From a virus, in IMG/VR virus record IMGVR_UViG_3300042987_001913, positions 1 to 41,618 of that record: DNA of 41,618 nucleotides, one strand, 5' to 3'. Below the pieces are notes generated by a model. It made no database searches, was not told the origin of the DNA, and was given only the letters and a program-made list of their open reading frames with translations. Numbering within the stretch: the stretch's first letter is position 1; each line of letters begins with the position of its first letter. A program made the position numbers and the translations under genes. Shown one piece after another: positions 22,867-32,328 of the stretch.

Positions 22867-25800
22867 GTTTGCCCTTTCGCAATAAAGTCTTGCCATAGTT
22901 TGGGATCATGAATCTGCAGCTGGCCACCATTTTGCTGAGAAGCCACTTTGACGACTCCGTTAGTGGTGTCCCACAATGCAAACTCATCAAAGAATTTACC
23001 ATCTACGGCTTTGGGCACAATTTGCGACACACTTGCATGGCAGTTGCGCAGCATGTCTTCGGGCGGCAACCTGCCAGTTTTCTTGGCCCGTTCGATATTT
23101 CGCTGAATAGCAACCTCGGTTGGGACTGTCACATAATGCCCAATGACTTTCTGCCCAGCTTCTCGCATTTTCTGGACCTTACGCTGCAGCTTGTCTAGGC
23201 CTGAATCTCCGGTGCCGTCGAGCAGTGTGTTGTACTTGCCTTGGCTGCCTTGCTCTTGGATTAGGTTAGCTATGTAGCTAGATTCCTCATGCACATGGCT
23301 GGCCGCTCGATGGTCGTTTGCTTGAACCATTTGTTGATATTCGGGCAGCATTCCCTTAATTGCATCGGAGTCGATATGCACAGTGTTGGCATCGATGGCC
23401 ACATGCCCACCATGCACAATCGAGCTTTTGCCGGACGCCGGCCCGCCGCCTAGCACGTAGGAAACAGGATTCTGTACTGGGGTCTTGCCCTCAAAGTGCT
23501 TGGCAATGATTTGCTGATGCAGCTTTTGTCGCTCGGGTGACCACTGGCCGTCCTTGGTGAACTGCTCCATGGTGTCGAGGCCAGCTGGATTGATCGCTCC
23601 AGGTGATACCGGCACTGGCTTTTTGGCGTCTCCAGTGGGCGGTGGCTGGTTTGGAGGTTGATTGGGTGGCTGCGGCGGCTGAGTAGCTGAAGTGGGCTGC
23701 GGTGCTGCTGATGCCGGTTGTGGCGCAGTAGCTACTGGCTGCGACGTAGGTGGCGCAGACGGCTTCGCGGGCACTTGTGCCGCTGGCTTGGATTGTGATT
23801 GGCTTGTGTTGCTAGCACCGCCACCTCCGCCACCTTTGCTGGTGAATTGACCACCACCTGGTCCTTTGCCCTTGTGCTCGTGGCCTGTCTTGTCAACGCT
23901 CATGCGAGTTGTCTGGCCACAGATAATGTGCCTAGCTACAGACTCGCTGGTGCTGGCATCGTCGTCGCTCAGTTGCCATTCACTTTTCTTTCCGCCGTAA
24001 TCTCGACTAACGCTCATGGCTAGGGCCTCGCTTCCCGCATCGCTCCACTGGTGGTTCTTGTCTTTAGTGACTGTTTCGGGCTCATCGATGAGTTGGCGTA
24101 CCGCCTCCAAGGTGGCGCGCTTGATTGATTCGCGATCCGCTTTTTTGGAAGCTTTGGCCAGCTCTGCGGCTTTAGCTTTGATCGTGTCTGCTACCTGGCC
24201 CCTTAAACCAGCCTCACGCTCAAAATCAGCTAGCGCTGTTCTGGCCGAGTCTCGTTTGTGTAAGTTCTTGTCGACGTTGAGCACATTGCCAGTCTCAGCT
24301 ACGCGCTCCGCTCGCCTCGAAGAACTTACCGCCGCAAAATCATTGGCTTCCTGTGCCAGTGCTTTGGCGATGTATGACTCGAGTTCTACTTCCTGGTCAA
24401 ATGTCGACTCTTCGCTTTCCCAATCGCCAAACAGATCAGTACCAGACTGTGTCACACTGCCAGCCCGCGCCATCTTCTTGGCTGCGGCTTCGATCTCGCG
24501 CGTGCTCCAGTCCTTGCCGTCGTCTTCGCGCTGGGCGATCTTTTTGAACAGCTTGTCCTGCAGATCATGCTTTTTCAGGTGCTTGGCCACTGCGACCGCT
24601 TTGTCTTCGTCTATCCGGCCTTGCGTGACTTCCTGAAATGCTTTTTCGCTTAGGTCGACTAGCTGCGAAGCATCGCTGGCTACTTTGCCGGTTAGCGAAA
24701 TGCCAGCGTCGCGAAAGTGCTCAATGTCGCGGCCAGAGTCGCGCAGGTACTTGGCGGCGTCGAGGGCAGTCCCGCGCCCTTCGGCGATGTTGGCCAGAGC
24801 CCCAACCGCGCGAGCCGTCTTGGCTGTTGGCGCGTCGATATAGCGGACATTAACGGAGTCGGTTCCGGTTCGATTAGCCAGTTCGTAGCGATGATGGCCG
24901 TTGACCACATAGTCCTTACCGCTGTCTGGATCACGCCAGGCGAGCAGCACACCGCCCAGCTCGGGATTCCACTTACTGGTGCCTTTCAGTTCCTCGCCAA
25001 TGCCAGTACCTTTATCAATCCCTTTAACCTTGTATTGAAATCGAGCCGGATCAACCCGCAGAGATTTGACTGGCACCGTATACACATCTTCACGCACCGG
25101 CGCCCGCGGCGTATCGTCCTCACGCCGGCCAGTTCGATGACGACCCTCTGTCAAGCGATTAGACAGCTTTTCAATGAGCGCCTGCTTGGTGGCTGCGCTA
25201 GCCTTGGTACCGTACTCCGCCTTGAGCTTATGCAACTGCGCCACGGTGAGTGTATTCATGTGATCCATGAGTGCCTTCATGGATTCTGGCGAGCGCGATC
25301 GATGGGCTTCGTCTACGCGATCCTTAGCAAGTGCGTAGGCTTCAGCTGTGCCTTTAGGTATGAAACGCCCATTCTTCCCTCGCGGATGGTCCGCTGGTGA
25401 CCACAAGGCCATACGTTTGGCCGATAGGATTTGGTCTAAGTTTTCTTCAGCATGATCGCCGTAAATCGCGGCTAGTAAGTCGGCCATGGCTTCGATGCGA
25501 TCATCATCGAACGCGTATTCGCCACCTTTGTCGTCTGTCTGCGATTCTTCCGGAGTATCCGGCTGTGCCGACATCCGAACGGCTTGCCTAGCGCGAGACA
25601 GCAGGTCCATGAGCTGTGGCTGCTGCTGCGATTGATCCGCCGGCATTTGCGGCATACTAGGCGCCATGCCTGGTTGCTGAAGACCTTGAGGTTGACCATC
25701 CAATCCCGGTAAACCACCAGCATTGGGGTCTCCCTGCTGCGCACCTGGGCCGGCGTTGGACTGCTGTTCCATGGCCTGTTCGGCCAGCGGCTTGTGCTTG

Positions 25801-26933
25801 ATCTCGTAGTCTGGAATCAAGCCAAAATTTAGCAAGCAGAGATTATCAAGCAGCTGCTCTTTCAAATCACAGACAATTTGCACAATCCATTGGTCGAGCG
25901 ACGCATAGAACGAGGCCATAGTGACGCGCTTGCTCGCCCAGGCGTCGCCTTCCTCCTCGGGCACCTCCAGGCCAGCGCGGATTTCTGCATCAAGATCCTT
26001 TGGATATTGCAAGATATGGGCTGGGTTCGAGGTGACAGTGGCTCGTGTTAGTGGCCACTGCTCATTTCCATTTTCGTCGCGCTTCGAGGGCCGAGTTGTT
26101 ACACCACCTGCTACTAACTGTTCAACAATCTGGCGAGCGATCTGTACGTTAGGCACAAATTGCCCATTAACAAGCGTCTCGCCGTCTGGATAACCGAGGT
26201 CGACCCCGCCGTAGGCATCTTTGTGCATAAACAACTGGCGAACGTCTAGGGCTCCACCCATGAACCACTTGCTAGCCCAGGGTGAATAGCAGCCCAGTAG
26301 TGCACTGACGCCGTAATGGTCGCCGTCTTCAGCGTTGAAGTTGTGAAAGAAGCAGTACGGAAACTGCAGATCCACATGGCCCGCATTGGCTTCGGAGTCG
26401 CGAATGCGCGTAATGCGCACGCCCCAAGGTGATTTGTCTGCTAGCAGCAGCCGACAGTCGGTAGCGTGCCTCGGCAGTAGTTTGTCGATCTCAGTTAGTC
26501 CGCTGCTGGAAAGCTTGAGTGTCACTTCACCGGCTGCCCATCCCCAGACTTGAGACCGCAGTAAAGCCGGCAGATAGTAGTTCCAAATCTTTTGCAGTTG
26601 GCGATAAATGAACTGGCCGATCTCGGGGTGAGAGCATCGCACACCTTCGGTCCAGACCTCACCTTCTTTGTAGCCAAACTCAGCTTTGCAAATAGGAGCG
26701 GATCGTTTCGATAGATTGAGCCTGATCTCGGGATCGATCAGCATGGCGTGAATGGTGGCAAACGAGAATGGCGGCAGGTCTCGAGGCTGCCGCAGCATAA
26801 TGTGCGGAATAGCTTGATAGCCGGCGCTAAGCGGATGCTCTCGCTGGACTGCTTGCTGAGCGCTGACAATCAAAGCCTGGCGTTTGGCCGACAGGTCTTT
26901 CTTTTTGGGCGATGCGGCTGCTGCTCTAGGCAT
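22863..26933 (-). CDS. portal protein fused to ParB-like and zeta-toxin-like kinase domains
   Basis: A 1356-aa protein from ATG 26933, overlapping the preceding stop by 8 nt. Residues about 20-400 look like a Mu gp29/DUF935-type portal: EIRLNLSKRSAPICKAEFGY, LHHN-type beta region, then EIRAGLEVPEEEGDAW and LDNLCLLNFG. A Gln/Gly-rich linker follows (about 390-440). About 560-595 is a SAP-like helix pair. About 615-735 is a ParB/Srx-type domain with VNGHHRYELA (677-686). A Pro-rich linker (about 1045-1110) leads to a zeta-type P-loop kinase: LGGGPASGKSSIV (Walker A near 1162-1171), HIDSDAIKGMLPEY, LLDGTGD. A zeta toxin phosphorylates a nucleotide-sugar in known cases; the substrate here is unknown. 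Attached effector domains on a portal are 'polyvalent' architecture. Confidence 0.8.
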   Translation of the reverse strand: MPRAAAASPKKKDLSAKRQALIVSAQQAVQREHPLSAGYQAIPHIMLRQPRDLPPFSFATIHAMLIDPEIRLNLSKRSAPICKAEFGYKEGEVWTEGVRCSHPEIGQFIYRQLQKIWNYYLPALLRSQVWGWAAGEVTLKLSSSGLTEIDKLLPRHATDCRLLLADKSPWGVRITRIRDSEANAGHVDLQFPYCFFHNFNAEDGDHYGVSALLGCYSPWASKWFMGGALDVRQLFMHKDAYGGVDLGYPDGETLVNGQFVPNVQIARQIVEQLVAGGVTTRPSKRDENGNEQWPLTRATVTSNPAHILQYPKDLDAEIRAGLEVPEEEGDAWASKRVTMASFYASLDQWIVQIVCDLKEQLLDNLCLLNFGLIPDYEIKHKPLAEQAMEQQSNAGPGAQQGDPNAGGLPGLDGQPQGLQQPGMAPSMPQMPADQSQQQPQLMDLLSRARQAVRMSAQPDTPEESQTDDKGGEYAFDDDRIEAMADLLAAIYGDHAEENLDQILSAKRMALWSPADHPRGKNGRFIPKGTAEAYALAKDRVDEAHRSRSPESMKALMDHMNTLTVAQLHKLKAEYGTKASAATKQALIEKLSNRLTEGRHRTGRREDDTPRAPVREDVYTVPVKSLRVDPARFQYKVKGIDKGTGIGEELKGTSKWNPELGGVLLAWRDPDSGKDYVVNGHHRYELANRTGTDSVNVRYIDAPTAKTARAVGALANIAEGRGTALDAAKYLRDSGRDIEHFRDAGISLTGKVASDASQLVDLSEKAFQEVTQGRIDEDKAVAVAKHLKKHDLQDKLFKKIAQREDDGKDWSTREIEAAAKKMARAGSVTQSGTDLFGDWESEESTFDQEVELESYIAKALAQEANDFAAVSSSRRAERVAETGNVLNVDKNLHKRDSARTALADFEREAGLRGQVADTIKAKAAELAKASKKADRESIKRATLEAVRQLIDEPETVTKDKNHQWSDAGSEALAMSVSRDYGGKKSEWQLSDDDASTSESVARHIICGQTTRMSVDKTGHEHKGKGPGGGQFTSKGGGGGGASNTSQSQSKPAAQVPAKPSAPPTSQPVATAPQPASAAPQPTSATQPPQPPNQPPNQPPPTGDAKKPVPVSPGAINPAGLDTMEQFTKDGQWSPERQKLHQQIIAKHFEGKTPVQNPVSYVLGGGPASGKSSIVHGGHVAIDANTVHIDSDAIKGMLPEYQQMVQANDHRAASHVHEESSYIANLIQEQGSQGKYNTLLDGTGDSGLDKLQRKVQKMREAGQKVIGHYVTVPTEVAIQRNIERAKKTGRLPPEDMLRNCHASVSQIVPKAVDGKFFDEFALWDTTNGVVKVASQQNGGQLQIHDPKLWQDFIAKGQT

Positions 26934-27435
26934 TTCTATGTTTTTCCTTAGCAATCTGGCTGTCGACATACCGCTTGAGTGCAATGGACCGCGCTTGCTC
27001 TGCCATGGCCTTGCTGCCTGTGGCCAGCAGGGTCAAGTCATGGACCGTTTGGTAGTCCGAATTTGAGTAATTACCCGCGTTCAAAATCTGCTGTGCCTGG
27101 ACGCGATCGATATTGGCCACCAGCGCCACTTTTTGAGATTCCGTAAGCCCGAACGGATCTACGCCGAACCAATGGGCAATATCTGCGTCGATTGCATGTC
27201 TCTTGCGCAGTAGGTCGACGTACAGGCAGATCGCTCGCCATGCCTGCCACGCGCCTGAGAGCGTGACATTTAGTCCACGCCTGGCGAGGTACTGGGCGAC
27301 AGATGTCAAGAACGGCACGTTTGGCTGCAGCGTATTGCCCACGCTGAGCTTGTGCTCGATCTCCCAGTCCAATAGCTTGCGGTGCAACTCCACTGTTGTG
27401 ATTTCGACCGAGCTAACACCATCAGTCAGCAGCAT
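26926..27435 (-). CDS. hypothetical protein upstream of the portal fusion
   Basis: A 169-aa helical protein: LHRKLLDWEIEHKLSVGNTL, then SVAQYLARRGLNVTLSGAWQ, and a basic tail (SQIAKEKHRNA). It starts three bases after the preceding stop and overlaps the portal gene by eight. I do not recognise the family. Its place between tail and portal genes, and its size, could suit a neck or head-tail adaptor protein. Confidence 0.55.
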   Translation of the reverse strand: MLLTDGVSSVEITTVELHRKLLDWEIEHKLSVGNTLQPNVPFLTSVAQYLARRGLNVTLSGAWQAWRAICLYVDLLRKRHAIDADIAHWFGVDPFGLTESQKVALVANIDRVQAQQILNAGNYSNSDYQTVHDLTLLATGSKAMAEQARSIALKRYVDSQIAKEKHRNA

Positions 27436-27438
27436 GGT

Positions 27439-29082
27439 TTACGCTCCCGCCGCTTCGGGTCTATTGATGGGATCGGCTTCATCCGACGAAGCTTCCTCGG
27501 GGCGTTCTTCGACAACGTAGCGCAGCTTCCAAGAGGCTGCATAAAGAGGTTGGCAAAAGAAGGTACCGACAAACTTTTTACGAAAGACGCCTTCTCCGTG
27601 CCGAACCAGAGTTTTATTGCCAAAGGTGAGCTTGTTGGGCCGCGGAATGTCATACCCAACGCGTTCCGCGTATCCCATCCACTCGAATACCATACCTGCC
27701 GGTGCTTCTTCCACGTATCGCTTGATATTCGCTCCTGCATCCGTATCACCGATAGTGCCCGCCGGATCGCTGGGATTGAAGTCTTTGCGTCGCAAATCGT
27801 CTTTGCCGATGGAAATCTGCTGAGCAGCTGGGTTGTCCTCAATGCTGGTTAACGCGCCTTCAAATCGCAGCCAACTCTCGTACGGCTGGGGCTTCTCATT
27901 GCAAAAACGCATGTATGTGCTATTGGTGTATGGCGGATACGCGTAGGCTTGCCGATTACTAGAGGCTATGTCCGTCGTGCACAGATCGACTATCTGGTCG
28001 GTTGTCTTGTCATGGGCCATATTGGCCAAGCCGCGATGCGTTTCAAATTGATCGCGAATCGCTGAGTTCTGCACCCAGTCCCCGTACGGCTTGGTAAACA
28101 AGCCGGTAGCCGTGAAAATCTCTCCTATCGCTGATTGACCGTGCCCAAAATACAAGCGGTACGACAAGCTGAAGGAAATCGAGTGATCGTAGAGTGCCTC
28201 GTCGACGTCCAGCGATTCCAAGAAAACTTTGCGCCCCTGCGAGGCAATGTTAATGCGGTCGGCGCAGATCAATCGAAAGATTTCCCAGGCTCGCGATCGG
28301 GGCTGGCCAGGTGCAAGCGTGACGTTGGCACTAATCACATTAGGCAGAGTCGCCAGAGCTCGCCGTGACCATCCAACGCGATGATTAGCACGTATGGCAG
28401 TCACGCCAGGCGGGTATGGGTGCGGCGAATTGATTTCCGTATCAACAATGGAGAAGTCAGCTCTTGTCTTATCAAGCGACAGACTCCAAGTCGTAGTACG
28501 CTCAAAGTTTGGTGGACGCGGAATGACCACAAATTCTCGATAGCGGTCTGCTGTGTCTGGCAGTAGCGTGCCGCCACCATCGCGCGTCATGGCGATTTGC
28601 AGATAGCCTGTAATGGTGCGAGTGGTATACCCGCTAACAATCGACCAGCTGATCGAATAGTTTAGTGTAGCTAAGCCTTTGAAGTGTACGTAGCCTGTGC
28701 CTTCACAAGTTGGCAGATGAAACTCACACTCCCAGGTGACAAACACCGCGTTTTCGGCACCGATCGGCTCCCACTTCAGCATCCGCGGCTTAGGGCCCCA
28801 AAGAACATCGCTAACATTTGATAGTCCATTGACGTTCAGCTTCGGCCCAAACCCATCGTGCTCAATAATCAGCTCTTGGCCAGATTTTGATAGCAACTGG
28901 CGAATACGCTGAAAATGTCTGCCTACATTGGAATCGCCAGCTTCGGCATAAATAGTTGTTTCGACATGCAGTCGATAGCGGTGATACAGTACCGTTCGCC
29001 CTGCGTCGTCATACACCATTTCCGCGTCAACCGTGACATGGGTGTAATCGTTGAATGTGTAGCCGTTGTATTTAAGCGTCAA
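27439..29082 (-). CDS. distal tail/baseplate protein candidate
   Basis: A 547-aa beta-rich protein. The TTG start at 29082 is supported by GGAGGTGG about seven bases upstream and a TTGA overlap with the tape-measure stop. The opening residues (LKYNGYTFNDYTHVTVDAEM) and later SISFSLSYRLYFG give long beta stretches typical of distal-tail and baseplate proteins. The C-terminal part (YVEEAPAGMVFEWMGYAERV) is also beta-rich. It directly follows the tape measure, the normal place for such a protein. No closer family is recognised. Confidence 0.55.
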   Translation of the reverse strand: MTLKYNGYTFNDYTHVTVDAEMVYDDAGRTVLYHRYRLHVETTIYAEAGDSNVGRHFQRIRQLLSKSGQELIIEHDGFGPKLNVNGLSNVSDVLWGPKPRMLKWEPIGAENAVFVTWECEFHLPTCEGTGYVHFKGLATLNYSISWSIVSGYTTRTITGYLQIAMTRDGGGTLLPDTADRYREFVVIPRPPNFERTTTWSLSLDKTRADFSIVDTEINSPHPYPPGVTAIRANHRVGWSRRALATLPNVISANVTLAPGQPRSRAWEIFRLICADRINIASQGRKVFLESLDVDEALYDHSISFSLSYRLYFGHGQSAIGEIFTATGLFTKPYGDWVQNSAIRDQFETHRGLANMAHDKTTDQIVDLCTTDIASSNRQAYAYPPYTNSTYMRFCNEKPQPYESWLRFEGALTSIEDNPAAQQISIGKDDLRRKDFNPSDPAGTIGDTDAGANIKRYVEEAPAGMVFEWMGYAERVGYDIPRPNKLTFGNKTLVRHGEGVFRKKFVGTFFCQPLYAASWKLRYVVEERPEEASSDEADPINRPEAAGA

Positions 29083-30500
29083 AACAAGCCACCTCCATTT
29101 AAGCCTGGCGCTGCCGGCGCTGGCGGGTTGGGTGGTCCAAGCTGCATATTCAGAACACTAGCTAGAAACGGGTCCATGCCCATATTGGCGGGACCATTTG
29201 CCGACACCACATCTGCTAGGGCTTGCCTGAAAGCATCAATTGACTCTTTTAGAGCGTCCTGCGCGGCTTGATTGTCTTGCGGATTGCCACCTAGTAGCGG
29301 CAGGTCATTGACCTTGGACCATACCGCGTTGAAAGTGGCCACAACCAAATCGATTCCACGCACGCCGGCAGTAGCCGAGTCAACTAACCCCTCTAGCAGA
29401 GGAGCAAACTTGACAACGGCCTCAAGTATCTTGGTTTGAAGCTCATAGGTGGCTTCTCCTAGTCGCCCACGAGCGGCTTCTACTTGCGCCACACCTTCAC
29501 CAATACGGCCAGCTCTATCTAACCTAGCCATTTCGCGCATCGCATCAAACTCGGCGCGCACAGTGGCGATCTCTGGGCTGAGATCCTCAAGTTCATCCGC
29601 CGCCTGGTTGACCATGTCCATCATCTTGCGGATCGCAAGGCCAGCGCCGATTGCAACTACGGCCAGAACAGCCAGCGGAGGCAGCAACGTACTTGCGATA
29701 CCACCAGCAGCAGCGCCTGCAGCGACTGCACCTTCAGCGGCTGCACCACCAGCAGCTGCACCACCGGCAGCGCCTCCAGCAACGGCGGCTTCCGCACCTA
29801 CAGCGGCTTCCGCGCCAGCTGTCGCAGCGCCTCTTGCCGCTGTTCCAGCGCCAGCAGCCGCTACCGTGGACTGACTAGCGTTGGGCGCAGACGATCGCCC
29901 AAGATTTTGAACTTTGTCGACTAAAGGCTTCAGTCGTTTCCCAAGGGCTTGCAATTTTGGCGACTTGCCAGCTTTTTTGATCAGCCCTCGAGCGGCACGC
30001 TTGCCCATCCGCGCCATGTGCAGCAATCTTTGGCCTCGTAAAGAACGACCAAAATGGCTGTCACGATACATTTCGCCAAGCGGCTTTAAGTATTTTTCAA
30101 ACTTAGCCGTCAGATTGTCGAGAAAGCTCTTTTGCTGCTTGGCTTCTGGGGTGCTAGCCAATCCGCCGCTTGGCAGCTTTGGGTCACGCTCACTAGCGAT
30201 GAGCTTTTCTAGATTGTCAATTAACTCCTGAATGCTACTTATTAGCCTGTTATGCTCTCCGCCTGGCGCTCGACCTGTAGCCTCAGTGCCATCTGCGGTC
30301 TCTGGCTGTTTCGTTTGCGCCACGACAGTAGGCAATGTCGACGTCTGAGCCGGCGCAGCAGAACGCTCAACTACAGACTCGCTAGGGCCTGTAACGCGAG
30401 GCTCAATGCCTGGGTCGCTACTACGCATCTCACGATTAAATGCGGCCTGCTGGTCAGGATCTTCGCCAACCAGCACTACACGCAGCTCTGCACCGCTCAC
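29079..30500 (-). CDS. short tape-measure-like protein
   Basis: A 473-aa protein from GTG 30500 (GTGA overlap). Helical segments (LISSIQELIDNLEKLIASER, DNLTAKFEKYLKPLGEMYRD) lead to an Ala/Gly-rich run (about 210-260) and a hydrophobic stretch (LLPPLAVLAVVAIGAGLAIR, about 266-285). More helices follow. Helices plus a hydrophobic zone between the tail chaperone and baseplate genes is the tape-measure layout, though at 473 aa it would suggest a short tail (roughly 0.15 nm per residue, so about 70 nm). The N-terminal 100 residues are disordered and Pro/Thr-rich. Confidence 0.65.
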   Translation of the reverse strand: MSGAELRVVLVGEDPDQQAAFNREMRSSDPGIEPRVTGPSESVVERSAAPAQTSTLPTVVAQTKQPETADGTEATGRAPGGEHNRLISSIQELIDNLEKLIASERDPKLPSGGLASTPEAKQQKSFLDNLTAKFEKYLKPLGEMYRDSHFGRSLRGQRLLHMARMGKRAARGLIKKAGKSPKLQALGKRLKPLVDKVQNLGRSSAPNASQSTVAAAGAGTAARGAATAGAEAAVGAEAAVAGGAAGGAAAGGAAAEGAVAAGAAAGGIASTLLPPLAVLAVVAIGAGLAIRKMMDMVNQAADELEDLSPEIATVRAEFDAMREMARLDRAGRIGEGVAQVEAARGRLGEATYELQTKILEAVVKFAPLLEGLVDSATAGVRGIDLVVATFNAVWSKVNDLPLLGGNPQDNQAAQDALKESIDAFRQALADVVSANGPANMGMDPFLASVLNMQLGPPNPPAPAAPGLNGGGLF

Positions 30501-30826
30501 GCCGATTGTTCCTTTTGTAGTTCATGCACCTGCCGAACAATCGACCGCGACAATTGACCAAATTGCACCATCACCAGCTGGTGCATCCGCATTGCCAAAT
30601 CCAAAGGACAGGCAGGACATCCCAGATTCAGCAAAAACTGAGCAAAGTCTGCCAGATACGCCGCTGTGGGTTTTTCTAGCTTGTCGCTATTCAGTCCGTA
30701 TTTCTCGTCGAGGCGCTCCATTTCTAGCTTGAGCACGATGACGTCGTACTCCCATCGAGTAGCGGTACCGTCCTCTTGCTGGAACTCGAGCGCCGGTCTT
30801 TGTGCGTTTACTTTGAGTACCTGCAT
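30497..30826 (-). CDS. tail assembly chaperone-like protein
   Basis: A 109-aa protein starting MQVLKVNAQRPALEFQQEDG at 30826, chosen because GGGGG lies five bases upstream; an ATG at 30838 is the alternative. It is helical after a short beta opening (FAQFLLNLGCPACPLDLAMR). Its position between tail tube and tape measure is that of tail chaperones. A programmed frameshift partner was not found. The family call is from position and size. Confidence 0.55.
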   Translation of the reverse strand: MQVLKVNAQRPALEFQQEDGTATRWEYDVIVLKLEMERLDEKYGLNSDKLEKPTAAYLADFAQFLLNLGCPACPLDLAMRMHQLVMVQFGQLSRSIVRQVHELQKEQSA

Positions 30827-30851
30827 GTTTGCCCCCATGCTGCTGTCAAAA

Positions 30852-31367
30852 CTAAGTGTTCGACCCAAAAAGTAATGTGCTCATGTTTGGGTAATGCCTC
30901 ATTTGAATTGGCACCTCTCGGAGGTCTGGACCGAGTAGTACCTCAACTGGAAACCCTTCGCGGAGTATCGACAGAGGAAGCGTGATAGTTACTTGCATGT
31001 CGGTGTAGGCCGATGTGCCGCTGACCGCAGTGCCCACCAAAGACTTGCATCGCGAAACTGGCGATACCCCGCCAGCCCCTTGCACATCTAGTAAGCCAAT
31101 CACACCCAGCGTCCACGGCGTTCCAACCGTGCCAGCGTAGGGGTCGATCAAATCGAGGATGCCTGCCTTGTCAGCTTCGATGAGCGTAAAGCTGGACGTC
31201 TGTTCGCGCCCTTGATACACGGCGTCTTGTGGCGTTTGCCCGCCAAGATCGCCAGTAATCAATCGCTTAAAAAAGCTGTGGCTCATGCGAAAACCATCTC
31301 GCGTTTGGCCGAGCGCCTTGGAGTTGTAGGTCCACGTATAATTGCCGGCAATAAATTCAGCACTCAT
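30852..31367 (-). CDS. major tail tube protein
   Basis: A 171-aa beta-rich protein starting MSAEFIAGNYTWTYNSKALG. It has alternating strands (SSFTLIEADKAGILDLIDPY, TDMQVTITLPLSILREGFPV) and ends in MRHYPNMSTLLFGSNT. The length and strand pattern match siphophage tail-tube proteins. It lies two genes after the tail-terminator candidate and before the chaperone and tape measure, as usual. A hexamer-ring stack is the expected assembly. Confidence 0.65.
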   Translation of the reverse strand: MSAEFIAGNYTWTYNSKALGQTRDGFRMSHSFFKRLITGDLGGQTPQDAVYQGREQTSSFTLIEADKAGILDLIDPYAGTVGTPWTLGVIGLLDVQGAGGVSPVSRCKSLVGTAVSGTSAYTDMQVTITLPLSILREGFPVEVLLGPDLREVPIQMRHYPNMSTLLFGSNT

Positions 31368-31379
31368 GGCGATTCCCTA

Positions 31380-31772
31380 TTAGCGAGCTTGAAACTTCCA
31401 CGTGTCATCGGTCTTGATTCCTAGTTGCTCCGCTTTTGCGATGCAGCCAGGACAGTTGGCGATTTTGGCGTTGTCGGTAGCCGCCTCGAGATTGGTGGCA
31501 GTGGCCAGATATGCCCGCTCGTCATCGCAGGCGATTACCCAGCGACCTGCTTTGCCGAGGATCGGTCCTTGTGGGTGCGGCAATAGCAAATGTGTTAGCA
31601 CCAGCAAACCAACTTGAGGTGAACGATCGGCTCCACACTTTGGGCAGGCAAAGCGATCGTTTTCCACTGTAAAACGAAATTCCCTGTCATCGTCGCGGCA
31701 TTCTGGATTGCGGCAAAAACCAGCTGCTGGCTGATGGATGGTTCGATCTTCGGGTACTTTGATGCCCGGCAT
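31380..31772 (-). CDS. zinc-ribbon protein in the tail operon
   Basis: A 130-aa protein with three Cys sets: FCRNPEC, CPKC and NCPGC. The first two make a zinc ribbon at residues about 19-47; the last lies near residue 105. Between them is a beta-rich middle (VGLLVLTHLLLPHPQGP). It starts one base after the preceding stop. Zinc proteins inside a tail operon are seldom described. It might be a tail-assembly factor or a small structural protein. Confidence 0.6.
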   Translation of the reverse strand: MPGIKVPEDRTIHQPAAGFCRNPECRDDDREFRFTVENDRFACPKCGADRSPQVGLLVLTHLLLPHPQGPILGKAGRWVIACDDERAYLATATNLEAATDNAKIANCPGCIAKAEQLGIKTDDTWKFQAR

Positions 31773-31773
31773 A

Positions 31774-32328
31774 TCAAGCCCTTTCTTTCATGTATCTGGC
31801 ACGGCGAAATGTGATTGACCGAGCAAGTGCAATAAGTGGCTCACCCATTTGCGAGTTCATAGGCGAGACGTCGTAATCCTGAACCACTGGTCGCGGATTA
31901 GTGTCAACCGAGAACTCGCGGAACGGCTCTGGGTAATTGCCACCTGCCGCCGGCGTACCAGGCAGCAAGTTTTGTGCAGCGGTTAGCAAGCTGTAGGAAA
32001 AGTCGAGAGTCTCAATAGCCAGGCCGACATCGACATTCAAGCCCGTTAAACGATCCGCATAGGTTTTGCGGCGCCTGTCGCGAGCTACTTCGGCAATGCG
32101 ATGATAGATCGTCACCTTGGCTGCGATTCGCAAGTCCCACACGCCAGCAGAGCTAGAATGGCGTTCACCAGTAGTGACGCCGGCGCCGCAGATTGACACG
32201 TAGCGATCGCTGGCAATAGCCGGAATGCTGTCTTCTAAATTGATGTCGCACTGAGAATCGTCCAGTTGCAAGACCTGGCGCAATCGATCGCGAATAGCAA
32301 GTAGTAGGCAAGTCTCAGCGACGATCAT
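31774..32328 (-). CDS. tail terminator/completion-like protein (Mu gp37 type)
   Basis: A 184-aa protein starting MIVAETCLLLAIRDRLRQVL, an N-terminal helix followed by strands (LRIAAKVTIYHRIAEVARDR and the end ARSITFRRARYMKERA). This helix-strand order and the place after a gpG-like gene match Mu gp37/tail-terminator proteins. The start overlaps the upstream stop by four bases (ATGA). Confidence 0.55.
   Translation of the reverse strand: MIVAETCLLLAIRDRLRQVLQLDDSQCDINLEDSIPAIASDRYVSICGAGVTTGERHSSSAGVWDLRIAAKVTIYHRIAEVARDRRRKTYADRLTGLNVDVGLAIETLDFSYSLLTAAQNLLPGTPAAGGNYPEPFREFSVDTNPRPVVQDYDVSPMNSQMGEPLIALARSITFRRARYMKERA

Noticed and set aside
30497-30560. Programmed frameshift in the tail chaperone gene
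   Set aside because: The stretch CAAAAGGA near the end is not a proper X-XXY-YYZ heptamer in frame and no extended second frame of the right size is seen.
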